The position numbers and the translations under genes were made by a program. A DNA stretch of 64,000 bases, taken from positions 27,487,150-27,551,149 of the forward strand of contig CM067075.1 of assembly GCA_033980235.1 (NCBI GenBank), in the 5' to 3' direction. Origin of the DNA: Diadema setosum. Its lineage: Eukaryota > Echinodermata > Echinoidea > Diadematoida > Diadematidae. The notes under the pieces were generated by a model. It was not told the origin of the DNA. It was given only the letters and a program-made list of their open reading frames with translations, and made no database searches. Positions 13,413 to 27,900 of this stretch are shown here, in pieces (the stretch's first letter is position 1; each line of letters opens with the position of its first letter).

Positions 13413-14524
13413 GTAAAAAATAGAGAAGGACAGAAGGAGAGGTAAATAAAGAGAAATGGAGAGAGTTAGAGAGAGGGGAAGAGGGCATCAGCCTCGGCTA
13501 TCCGATAGCAATCGATGTGATATTCCAATTGCAATCGAGAGCTCGCGATTTTTTGTTGTCGTGTCGTTCCTATAGCAACCGGGAGTGACGCTCATTTGGC
13601 ATAACGATGTTTGCTGATGGCGCTGCGTATAATACAAACACGTAGACCTACCTTGCGACCTTGATATCACTTTCTGGACGATTTTTATCTGCACAGGATT
13701 ACTGTAACACGCTTAACTATTATAGAGGTGTGCATCTGAGCGATTTGATATCATCTTCATCATAACTATTGTCATTTTTTGTGTGTCGTCCTCGCGATAT
13801 ATATCCTATAGTTTTAATAATTTATAGTGTGGTGGAACACTGGATGAGTTTTAGGCGTGAGCAACGCTATGCGCATCGGCCTTCGTTTGTTCGTGGGGGA
13901 TGGCTCAGAATTTCATTTAGCAGTGTGCGATCAGCCCGCGACATACACAAGCCATCAATAATTTGAAGTCGTTCATGGACCCTGTATTACAATCGACGCT
14001 GTATTTTGCGATGCTCCGCAATTAATAGCCTCGCGACACTTTGTTCTGCTACGTTATCTCTTTATTTATTCATTTTGCGGCACCTTAAGGTTAGACCTAT
14101 AGTGTACGGAAACGAAATATAACAAAACTGCATCAAAATCTTTACGGGATGCTTTTATAAAACCATTCTGAGGTGGCAAAGCGTGGAAATAATCTCACAG
14201 TGTGTTGGTGATTATTATATTATACACTATCGCGAATGTATGATTGGTAGACATGGTGGACGTCCTAAAAGTGTATGTTGACTCTGCAAGACATCCAGTT
14301 GAATCGTGGGGTATATCCTTGTGATGCTGATCCAACATCGATATACTTGGTTTGTGATGCACTGTGTAAAATTCTTATTATACGGAACACAGACAAACAG
14401 ACGGACAGATTTGGAAGGAATACGAGCTTCTTTTCGTTGAGGAATTCAAATCCTTATTTGTTTCGAGCGAGCCGAGCGTCCATCAGTTTGCAGTAATAGA
14501 ACGCTCGAATTGCAGGAATTCACC

Positions 14525-18669
<4,145 letters not shown>

Positions 18670-18728
18670 ACGTCAATGAATATTCATCAGATTACGTGGG
18701 ACCTTCGTCACATGTTATGAGTGATACC

Positions 18729-18881
18729 AGGGGGTGTTTCATCAATTTAGTCAGCGCTGACAATTTCAGCAAAATCCTTGGTGTTGATTGGCTGGAATGT
18801 TCTGGTCACTGACTGTTACTATGGTGATTGTCAGAGACTGACAACTTGTCAGCGCTGACAACTTTCATGAAACGGTACCCA
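18729..18881. mobile_element. 153-bp foldback MITE inside the VOPP1-like 3' UTR, family D copy 1
   Basis: The ends are inverse versions of GTTTCATGAAAGTTGTCAG, and the arms contain repeated GTCAGCGCTGACAA motifs. A second copy is at 47183-47353. This copy lies between the stop at 18669 and the poly-A signal at 18996, so it should be present in the mRNA as a stem-loop. Confidence 0.8.
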
Positions 18882-18995
18882 GACACCGCATTTTATTGAG
18901 AAATTGTGTCCATGAAGTGCATTCTTTCATTTATTTTCCTACATCGGAAGTATGCAATGATTGTATTGGTATGATGATGCATGATATTTTTATGC

Positions 18996-19001
18996 AATAA
19001 A
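18996..19001 (+). terminator. AATAAA poly-A signal of the VOPP1-like gene
   Basis: A canonical AATAAA, 327 bases downstream of the stop codon, and the first on this strand after exon 5. It sets a 3' UTR of about 350 bases. Confidence 0.7.
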
Positions 19002-20311
19002 GATAATTATCTGTACTATACCACACCTTTAAACACCTTGAATATCTTACTCTGTCATTTTCTTTCAAAATGCATGGTGTTCATACTTCTGTAAAATATT
19101 TGATTGTGTTTCATATTGATTGTCATCTACATCACCGTGAGTTGGAATGATTTACAATTGCATTGTATTTCACTGTTTTGTATAGTCAACGGAATATTGT
19201 TCGATTTGATATGTGTGTAAACAAAGAACAAAGGGGCTGAATCTAATGCTATATATTTGTTACCCCCAACCCCCCCCCCCCCAAAAAAAAAAAAAAAAAT
19301 ACCTCGAGAATTGTCCTGATGAAGGCATAATTAGGCGAACCGAAATGTAAAGGAAGTACACAGTAAAAAATGGGTTTGTGTAAATTGACAGAAGCAGAAA
19401 GATGTGAGGAACAGGACAATGAAAGTTTGAGCAATTTTTTTACCAAAACAAAGTTATGGTTTGTTTGTTTGTTTGTTTGTTCGTTTGTTTGTTTGTTTTT
19501 TGATTTGTCATCAATCAAGAACAAGTTGGCACCCCTTCATTGCACAATGTGGGCTCACCCTCCGTTTGCTCTGTTCGTAAGATTCCACAAAATACTACAT
19601 GCACGTTTATTGGGTTTTTTTTTTTTTCGTTGTTTATAAAGGAATAATTTCATTTTATCTTTTTTTATCATTCGGGGTCATACAGAAAAAAAATTATCTA
19701 CAATGATCATTGCGTATGATATTACTTGATGGAAAATTTCTCCCGAGTAAAATGGGGGGGGGGGGGGGGGGGGAGGGGTGACCTCGCGTATGACGTCACA
19801 GAATTGCCAGCATGTGTTCCACGTACATTGTACTTGGTCAAAGCTTCGAAAATTTGCTCAACCATTTGCAAATGATTTGCCGTCCTGTTCTAATGTTTCT
19901 GTTTCTGCTCACACAAACTTATTTTCAGGGTATAAATTCCCTTACATAATTGACGAAGTTGATGTAAGTAAAAAATTACGTGGAAAGCGTAATGGCGTAA
20001 TACACAATGTAATTATCATGTGCATTATTATTTTCTGTAATAATCTCAGTTCTACATTGTCTTTCTTCTTACCAAGTAACGTTGTTTTGGGAATATATAT
20101 ATTTTGATGTCAATAAAACATTATTATTATCCTCATTTGCAGCCGATCTGTTGTTTCCATTGTTTTTAATGATTGAACTCTCATGAACTTTTGGGAAACC
20201 GTGTGTAAAAAGAAAGCCCTGTGGGCAAATACACTGTACAGTATTTGTTAATAATTATCAACCTCTCACGGAGTTTCATTACCCCCATCTCACGTTGTCT
20301 GTCTTTCTGTT

Positions 20312-20342
<31 letters not shown>

Positions 20343-20675
20343 ATTTTTGTCTTTCTCTATCTCCCTATTATGGCGTATGAACCACGTTTGTGTCATATTT
20401 TACATGACTCTTTTTTTTTCTTTTTTTGGAGGGGGGGGGGGTGGTGTCTTGCTTCGTGAGTATGACACACAATGACTCGCATGTACTTGATAATCAGTAC
20501 TTTATACAGTGTACTACATGTACAGTGTATACAACTAGTTGCTGCACTTTGGGAGTCTTTTCAATCAAGACACCACATTGTATATGAATACTAGAACATA
20601 GCAGATTGTCTTTTTGCCATACACTTTTTTTGTCATAAACAGGACACATGCATACACACGCACACACACACACAC

Positions 20676-20718
<43 letters not shown>

Positions 20719-21944
20719 GTGTTCCTTGTGCACCTAGCTGCATACTGCACAAAAACTTCCAGACACACAGACAGCACCTACAAATTAAACACATGTGAAC
20801 ATACTGGGACATGAGAAAACAGCATAATTTAAGGTGGGAGCTCGCTAGGTTGCTAGATTGAAAATTCCATAGCCCTTTATTACTCTCATAATTTGATGTA
20901 GTGAATTCTTGGTACATTTGTACTATTGTACACTGTACAGGTATATTTACACAAACACAGAGGCATAAACTACAAAAATGATCTCACATAATATTCAGCA
21001 TTCTTCTACAACACAGCAAAACATGTTATGCATACTGACATAATGTTCATATACAGAGAATAGTGAAAATAAAAAAGAGAGCATGTCAATTTCTATTGTA
21101 CAAATGACAAACAGTGTACATGGATTATACATATTATACATATATGCACTAAGTCCGAATTTGTGTATCTACAATAGGAATTTGTACATGTTATTCTGAG
21201 CATAGTAACAGAATACAAATGCCCAGTGCTAATGTACACTTTACAAGTACATAGTAAAACTGGCAGTACATTTAAATTGTGGAGGGTCATTTTTCTGCCC
21301 CTTTTTGGGAACATCTACTCATTCTACCACCATACAGAATATGTAAAAATTCAAGATGTCTTCTACTATGCCCTGGATGGATACACATACACACGTGCAC
21401 ACACATACACACACACACACAAGCACAAATACAAAGAATCATAATTATCAAGCAAGAAACGAGGGGTACAACTCAAGCTGCGATGTACATAAATGACAAT
21501 GCTACCATAAGCATGGCCTACTAGTTCTTATTTCACACCATTTCGTCGGTTGAGAATGATAAGGGCGTTAAGTTGTCACAACTTAACGCCCTTCTCATTC
21601 TCAACAGACGTAATAATAATGAGTAGTCAAGAAGAAAAAAAAATAACCAAAGCAAAACAAATATTGGAAGAAACTGCACCACAATAAACAAAGGAGAGCC
21701 AGGCAGGTACTAGGCAGAGTACAATACAGTATCCTGTTGTACATTTTGCGCCCAGTGTCACTTTGCAGGTGCATTTAGCTCTCTTTGTGCTGATGCCCTC
21801 GGGCGTAACCTCCCCTCTTTCATTGGCACTTGGTTTATCATAAAATGAGATTGTGACTACCCACTCGTAAAATAATACATGTATGACGGTACAGGGGTTG
21901 CTGTGAAGTATGAGGAAGTACAAGAATAGAGGATAGAGGATAGT
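19002..21944. other. Intergenic stretch with microsatellites
   Basis: No coding exon is recognised. It contains TTTG repeats (about 19461-19496), an 18-base G run (about 19755-19772), TC repeats (about 20317-20341), CA arrays (about 20655-20717) and a near-perfect hairpin at 21546-21609. Part of it could be the distant 3' flank of the minus-strand TROAP-like gene. Confidence 0.6.
21546..21609. repeat. Near-perfect 30-bp-arm hairpin
   Basis: The arms TTGAGAATGATAAGGGCGTT and its continuation AAGTTGT pair with ACAACTTAACGCCCTT and CTCATTCTCAA around a single central base. One mismatch is visible in the main stem (ATAAGG against CTTCTC). It could be a fresh snap-back duplication or a stem-loop RNA. 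Confidence 0.75.
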
Positions 21945-22356
21945 TTAAAGGGATGGTATAGTTTTGGTTGAGATGAGGTATTCAGCATTATCTAGAACTA
22001 GATACCTAGAAACCACTCTATGAAATGTTAAAGAGCATACAATTCTATTAAAGAGGAATTCAAACTTTTTGATGAAAGTTGGTTCTGAAATGGCTGAGAT
22101 AGCCAAAAACAAAGTGAAACAAAGCAATCCTAATAAAAGGTGGGTCCACCTCTTATTAGGATTGCTTTCTTTTGGATGTCTCAGCAATTTCAAAACCAAT
22201 TTTCACCAAATAAACTTTCAATTCTTTTAAGAATTATATGCCCTTTTATACATGTATTTCATAACAAGTTTCTCATTATCTAAAAAAAAAAATAATCATC
22301 AAAAAATGTTGGAAACCTGAAGCCGCATCTTAACCAAAACTGTACCATCCCTTTAA
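21945..22356. mobile_element. TTAA-flanked foldback MITE, family B copy 2
   Basis: It starts TTAAAGGGATGGTATAG and ends with the inverse TTAAAGGGATGGTACAG, with TTAA at both boundaries. The arms are complementary to a centre near 22150. It belongs with 7943-8336 and 48403-48788, and it directly abuts the next element at 22362. Confidence 0.85.
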
Positions 22357-22361
22357 AATGA

Positions 22362-23055
22362 TATGTGACCATGCACCACAAAACCAACAAAAAGTCGCCA
22401 GATATGAATTTTTAGTCAAGAACAGGTTCTGAAAAAGCAGACTCTAAGCTTTAAAATGATGTATAACTCCATTCAAATGGACTCTCCTAACCTGTCTAAA
22501 TATCAGAAAGAAAACCCACACTCTGGAAAAGTTTGAACTGAGAAAACAGGCTCTGAAGTATAGGGTGTATTCACGCGCCTAATCTTTACCAAGCCATGCT
22601 AGCTGAGGGATGAATGGAACAAAAAACAGGATGTTGGCCACCGGAGCAACAACAAAGAAGGAATTATCAGATTAAGCTGAAATTTAGCATACCTCATTAA
22701 CACACTCTGTAGATGATTAATGCCAACTTTCAGCGCAGTAGCATTAGTTTTTCTTAAGTTATTAGAGTTGAAAGTGAAGAGTATAGGCAGGGTTTTTATG
22801 AAATGAGAAGAGGGTTCTATGAGAAATACCTAATCACACTATTCCACCAAAAAGCGTTCAAGAAAAACTGCTGAAAACACAAGTTCCCGTTTGTTTTATG
22901 ATCCCAAATTTTGATATAATAGAGAAAAAGACTTGCTCCTTCAGAAAATATGAAAAACTCAAAATTGGTTAGGTTGACCCATTTCACCTATTTTCAGTCC
23001 TCCCACAAAATCACTGCATGCGACTTTTTGTTTGGTTTTGATGCACGGTCACATA
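22362..23055. mobile_element. Inverted-repeat element with TATGTGACC ends
   Basis: The left end reads TATGTGACCATGCACCACAA and the right end is its inverse, closing TGCACGGTCACATA. The terminal repeats run about 35 bp, through AACCAACAAAAAGTCGC. At about 694 bp and without a long frame, it is a non-autonomous DNA element. A related end (TGTGACCCGCTACAAC) bounds the element at 40337-41105. Confidence 0.8.
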
Positions 23056-23373
23056 TAGTCCTTATAGACTTTCTTGGATCCACATGTATCTTTCCTGCTG
23101 CATTGGCAGAGTGCACTATCTGGGATACATGCTATGTAACCACAGGAAAGATGAAAGACAGCTAAAATTATTTCAGAGGCACTCTTGAGCTAAAAACAAT
23201 TCTTTTGGATGCAAAGTCCCGGTAGCATGTATGCCGTAGAGAGAAAGATGGCCCAGTTGAACCAGTTTTCATTAGCTACCCACTGGGGCAATTTGAATAT
23301 GACGACTAGTGCAGGCCAGCTAGTTAGACTAGATTTACATGTACCCATCAGCAAAATCATATTGTGCATCAAA

Positions 23374-23599
23374 GCGCTGTGGCATAGTGGATAAGACTCT
23401 TGACTCCCGATCGGAGGATCCGAGTTCGATTCCCGCCCAGTGCTTACGTCCTTGGACAAGATGTTTTTACCCACCATGTCCCTCTCGACCCAGGTGTATA
23501 AATGGGTACCTGGCAACGCTGGGGTAATAATAATGGCAGGGCCCTCTGGTAGAGCAGTGGCAACACTGAAGAGGCTACCCTGGATAGATAAGACCTTTA
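23374..23599 (+). mobile_element. tRNA-derived SINE, copy 1
   Basis: The head holds a tRNA-like box A (TGGCATAGTGGATAAGA) and box B (GAGTTCGATTCC), the internal RNA polymerase III promoter. The body continues with TTGGACAAGATGTTTTTACC and GGTAATAATAATGGC to GATAAGACCTT. A second full copy is at 55886-56126 and a fragment at 12405-12475. The head is not a functional tRNA gene, since it runs straight into the body without a terminator. Confidence 0.85.
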
Positions 23600-24097
23600 A
23601 CGTTTTGACTCTAGGCGAGCTTCTTTGGCTGCGTGTCCTCTTACATAGAGATCAGTGATGATGCTGTACACAATAAATTATGGGGAAATCTTCAATGTAT
23701 CTGAATCAGGCCAGCCTTCCCACTACATGGCATTCCCATGCTACTGGGTGGCACATATTCAAATACACTGTAGATAATAAACAGTAATGCCCTTGGCAGT
23801 GCTTTATCATGATTTCACTTGAAATATGAAAAAAAAGGAAAAAAAGAAAATGCATTTTTAATTTGTACAGATATTCCATATGTACAGCGATCACATCTTC
23901 TTTTTTTTTTTTACGTCAAAAATTGGGGCAATATATTTGGATGTCTCTATTTCTTTTTTAACTCTTTCTCTAAATTTCAAGCATTCTTTAACACAAATTT
24001 GTTAGCACTCTTTTGTACCACAATTTGATGTTTAGTATAGCAATCAAGGGGGGTACAACTTGTGTAATACATGCATCTTAAATGGGAATTGAATCCG

Positions 24098-24752
24098 GAA
24101 GATTCTCAAGACAAATTCATCTTCATATACATCATCCACGTATACACGGATTGAGAGAATGCTGCAATATTGGCAGAACACATGAGTGAAAGTTTGGGTA
24201 AAATCAAATAATCCTTTCAAAATTAATTTAGTTTAAAGTTTCATTGTCACCATTGCTGGAGGAGAAAACTACTACAGCTTGTGATGCCACATGCATAGAA
24301 CGATGTAAAGAAAGTACATATTGTAGAAAGAAAATTCAACATAATCATTTTCACTTTTCTTGCATAATCAAAAACCACTTGACTTGCCTCTTTCAAAAGG
24401 CAGGGGGAATGGTATTACCCTTTAATACCAACATCAGTAAGGAATCAAGGGAATGTGTACCCTTTAATACCAACATCAGTAAGGAATCAAGGGAATGTGT
24501 ACTTTTTTTTTTCTTCAAAAAATGAAATTTTGTGGAATTCTCTCTCCATGTTTTTGTCATATCCTTTTATGCATGTGACATCATAAACTTTAGTAGTCTC
24601 CTCATCCAGCAGTGACTGCACAGAAACTTTACAAATTCATAACTTTGGAAGGAATTGTCTGAATTTCCCCAAATTTTCACTGATTGTGTTCTGCTGATAT
24701 TGCTGCATTCATTCAATCCGCATGTACATTGGAAGGTGAACTTGTCATTTGA
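24098..24752. mobile_element. Degenerate foldback MITE, family C copy 1
   Basis: The left part matches the C element at 36484 (GACAAATTCATCTTCATATA against GACAAGTCCACCTTTATATA) and the right part ends GTGAACTTGTC. The terminal TTAA is eroded. The middle carries a 42-bp tandem duplication. It lies just downstream of the TROAP-like stop codon (minus strand), so it may be in that gene's 3' UTR. Confidence 0.7.
24416..24499. repeat. 42-bp tandem duplication
   Basis: Two exact copies of a 42-bp unit starting TACCCTTTAATACC and ending GGGAATGTG, at 24416 and 24458. It lies within the family C element, which suggests a recent duplication after insertion. Confidence 0.9.
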
Positions 24753-24873
24753 ATTCTCTTATCTAGATGTGAAAGAGATGTTGGAAGTTTCCGGAAGCCT
24801 CCTGCAGATTCAAAGGAGACTTGGCAAATCTGCGGAGCATCAATTATTTGCTGGCAGTCTATTTGTGGTGCTC

Positions 24874-24963
24874 TCAGTGATGGCAAACCATCTGGAAGTT
24901 TGAGAAAGCCGACCCAGAGGGCGATGCGACCAGGATCTCGGTGTCACTCACGGGAATAAAGTG
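24874..24963 (-). CDS. TROAP: TROAP-like exon 14: terminal HFIPV block and stop
   Basis: The minus strand reads acceptor CCCCTCAG then HFIPVSDTEILVASPSGS and ends FQMVCHH with TGA. The FIPV motif is near the C-terminus of vertebrate tastin, and it joins exon 13 in phase 0. It is only 29 codons and easily missed by gene finders. Confidence 0.8.
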   Translation of the reverse strand, partial: HFIPVSDTEILVASPSGSAFSNFQMVCHH

Positions 24964-27900
24964 CTGAGGGGTTTGAAAGTGGAAAATGAAGTTACCAGTA
25001 AAGAGATGTAGTATTTTTGACTTGAATGGAAAATCTGTAAATTATGAAATGCAGGAATAATTATCTCCCTTCATTCATCAGGTACTGTTACCACTAAATA
25101 GATCAAAGTTAGAGGGAAAGTTTTCACATGAAATATGAAAGCCTTGCATCAATTGCCCCCTATAAGTAGTACTTATTTTAGCTAGTGGAAATGTATTCTC
25201 AAAGTTCAGTGGGTTTGATTTATCCAGATTTTACTGCATTACATTGCAAGCAGGTATCAACCTCCATTATAGGTTTTCAGAACTTGGCTTCTTGTATGTG
25301 TATCACATCTACTGATTTGTAGGTATTAGTGTGAACAAGGAGACAATATTAGGTATGAATGAAACAACAGCAGGGGCAAATTAAATAAAGGGGGGCACAC
25401 GCCCAGTGCACCCCCGCAATCAACAAGTTTTGATAAACTGATTTGAAAAAGCTGAAAGAAAATAAGAGGTATGAATGACTTAACCCTAACTTACCTGGGC
25501 TATTTAGCAAGCTTGAATTCCTGGGGGGGGGCCATTATGGCCCCCCCATCAGATCTCGGCCGTTGATCGCGCGATCGCCGCAAAATTTTGCATGAACATA
25601 AAGCCGGATGTAATCTACAAGACTGCTAAGTTACATTTTCAAAAAATTAGCATTTTCTATTTTAAATCAATTAATTATGCAAATATATGCAAAAGACCTC
25701 ATTTTCGTCTGTAATTGGCTTATAAAAGCTTATGGAATGCTGATTTTTGGTGTAAATATTCCTAGTGACATTCCAAACATTTGCGCGTAAAAAAAAATTC
25801 AGTATCAAAATTAATTTCTTGTTTTTTATTGTTTTATCAATTTTTTATGTATTTCCTTGTTTTTTCGAACTTTTGTTTTTGTTGTTTTTTTCAACAGAAT
25901 TTGTCATACACATTTTTTGAAGCATAACTATACTAAAATGAATTGATTTCAGCCATTAAAATGAAAAATATGAATCTTTATATGAATTAATTGAAAAAAC
26001 ACAATTTGTATTGACTTTGTACACAAAATCACGTTTTTGAGCGATTTTGGGGTTGACGAAAATTTTTTGAAGGGGCGTGGCTTCGGAACGGTATGCCCGG
26101 ACGCAACAAATTTGGTCTCAAAAGTTGCGCGAGACTTGAAAGTAAAAAGTCAGCGAGCGGCGCGGTCAAAAAATTTTGCACGCCGGAATGGTCGCGGAAT
26201 TTGTCGAGGGGGGGGCCATTATGGCCCCCCCCCCAGGTAAGTTAGGGTTAAACCACATGGTAGATGTTCTCCTCTAAATCCCATCCCCCCCCCCCACCCA
26301 AGCTTCTAACAGGTTTTCAAGACTCACAATATGTCATTAGAACAGCCATGATTTAAAAGGCCCTCAAATTCAAAAGCATTCATTTGCAAAAACCTTGTGA
26401 GTAGCTCTCGTATGGAAACAGTTCATTCTACACAGCATTAGCAACCAATCAAAAATGATGTCAGAAGAAATTTGTAATGCATTCACTTAATATTTCTGTA
26501 ATAGCCTTTAAAGGGGAAGGCTAGTAACTGATCAGTGGGAATCAGTGGAAATGCTGGGAGATGATTGTTCCAATCCTTATGGGATTCATTCAAGAGTTCA
26601 TTGTATATCTATTGTTGTGTGAAAATGATTTGCTTCAGAATGGTCTCATATTCAAGTAATGTGCAATTTAATGCTTCCAGGTTAGCGTCCCTGGTCAGTG
26701 ACGGAGCATTTATCTGCACACTACTTGAATATGAGACCATTCTGAAGCAAATCATTTTCACACAACAATAGATATACAATGTACTCTTGAATGAATCCCA
26801 TAAGGACTGGAACAATCATCTCCCGGCATTTCCACTGATTCCCACTGATCAGTTACTAGCCTTCCCCTTTAACCCTATTTTTACTGGGCTATTTGAGACC
26901 CAAGTTTTTACTGGGGAGGGGGGTCAATTTGACCCCCCCTTCAGCTCTCGGCCGCCGATCGCACGATTGCCGGAAAATTTTGCCTGAAGATAGAGCTGGG
27001 TGTCAACTACAAGATTACATGGTCATACAATAGAAAAGTATTGGCTTTCTATTTTTAGTAAATTAATTATGCAAATTTACACATGAAATCATATTTTCAC
27101 CTAAAACTCCATTAAAAAGACTGAAGGATTACTAAATTTTTGTGTCAGAGTTCCTCAAGACACATCCAACAATTTTCTTGTTAAAAAAAATAGCACAATA
27201 AAAATTAGTTTCTTTTGTTTTTTATTGTTTTGTTAATTTCTTATGTATTTTATTGTTTTTTCGACCTTTTGTTTTCTTTTGTTTTTTTGCCAAAATTTGT
27301 TGCAGGCACTTTTTCAAGCTTATCTACATTAGAATTGATTAATTTCAATGGTTAAAAGTTGAAATAATCTAATTTATATCAATTTAACAAAAAAACACAA
27401 TTTGCATTGGATTTGCAGACGATATCATGAATTTGAGCTGCTTTCGGGTTGACATGCATATGCAAAACATTATGTAACTTCAGAACGGTGTACCCGGATG
27501 TCGCAAATTTGGTCTCAAAATATGCGGGAGACTTCAATAAAAAAAGTCATGAAATGATGTGGCAAAATCTTTGCGCGTTGCGGAATCGTAGCGCAAAATG
27601 TCAAGGGGGGGCATGGATGGTGCCTCTATACTTTTCCATACCAGATATTCTTGAAGCAAAGCAAGAGTAGTGATCCAATCAACATATGCCATTACGACGA
27701 TTCCCACGTTAACCTGTTGAGGATGAGTCCCAATTAGACTCGGGCAGATGTCTATGGGAAATGCGTGTTGCAGCAAAATCAAAACTGTTCTCAACAGATT
27801 AAAAGTGTGGATATAACATTTGGATGATCCCATCTGTCTGCAAACTCACCATTTCATCTCCCTGGAGCATGATCTTGGCGACGGGGTTCATGGGACGGGC

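Larger units (their letters stand above)
1..14524. other. Gene-poor flank, microsatellites and foldback repeats
   Basis: I find no coding exon here that can be tied to a known family. Open frames are short, and the longest of them read through simple repeats. The stretch holds a CA array near 582-635, AGT and ACT trinucleotide arrays, a long purine tract and several palindromic repeats, listed separately. Short acceptor-preceded open stretches at 3379-3567 and 7433-7590 are discussed as weak leads only. Confidence 0.6.
24964..27849 (-). other. TROAP-like intron 13, filled with TTAA elements
   Basis: A 2886-bp intron, donor GTGAGT at 27849 and acceptor CTCAG at 24964. It contains two piggyBac-type MITEs, one family E foldback and a 94-bp mini-element, which together make up roughly two thirds of it. 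Confidence 0.75.

Noticed and set aside
23374..23446. A genuine tRNA gene
   Set aside because: Box A and box B are present, but the sequence runs into a body shared with 55886-56126, so it is the head of a SINE.
26565..26815. 68-aa frames on both strands with almost the same protein sequence
   Set aside because: A palindromic foldback element gives the same reading on both strands; the same happens at 55525-55784.
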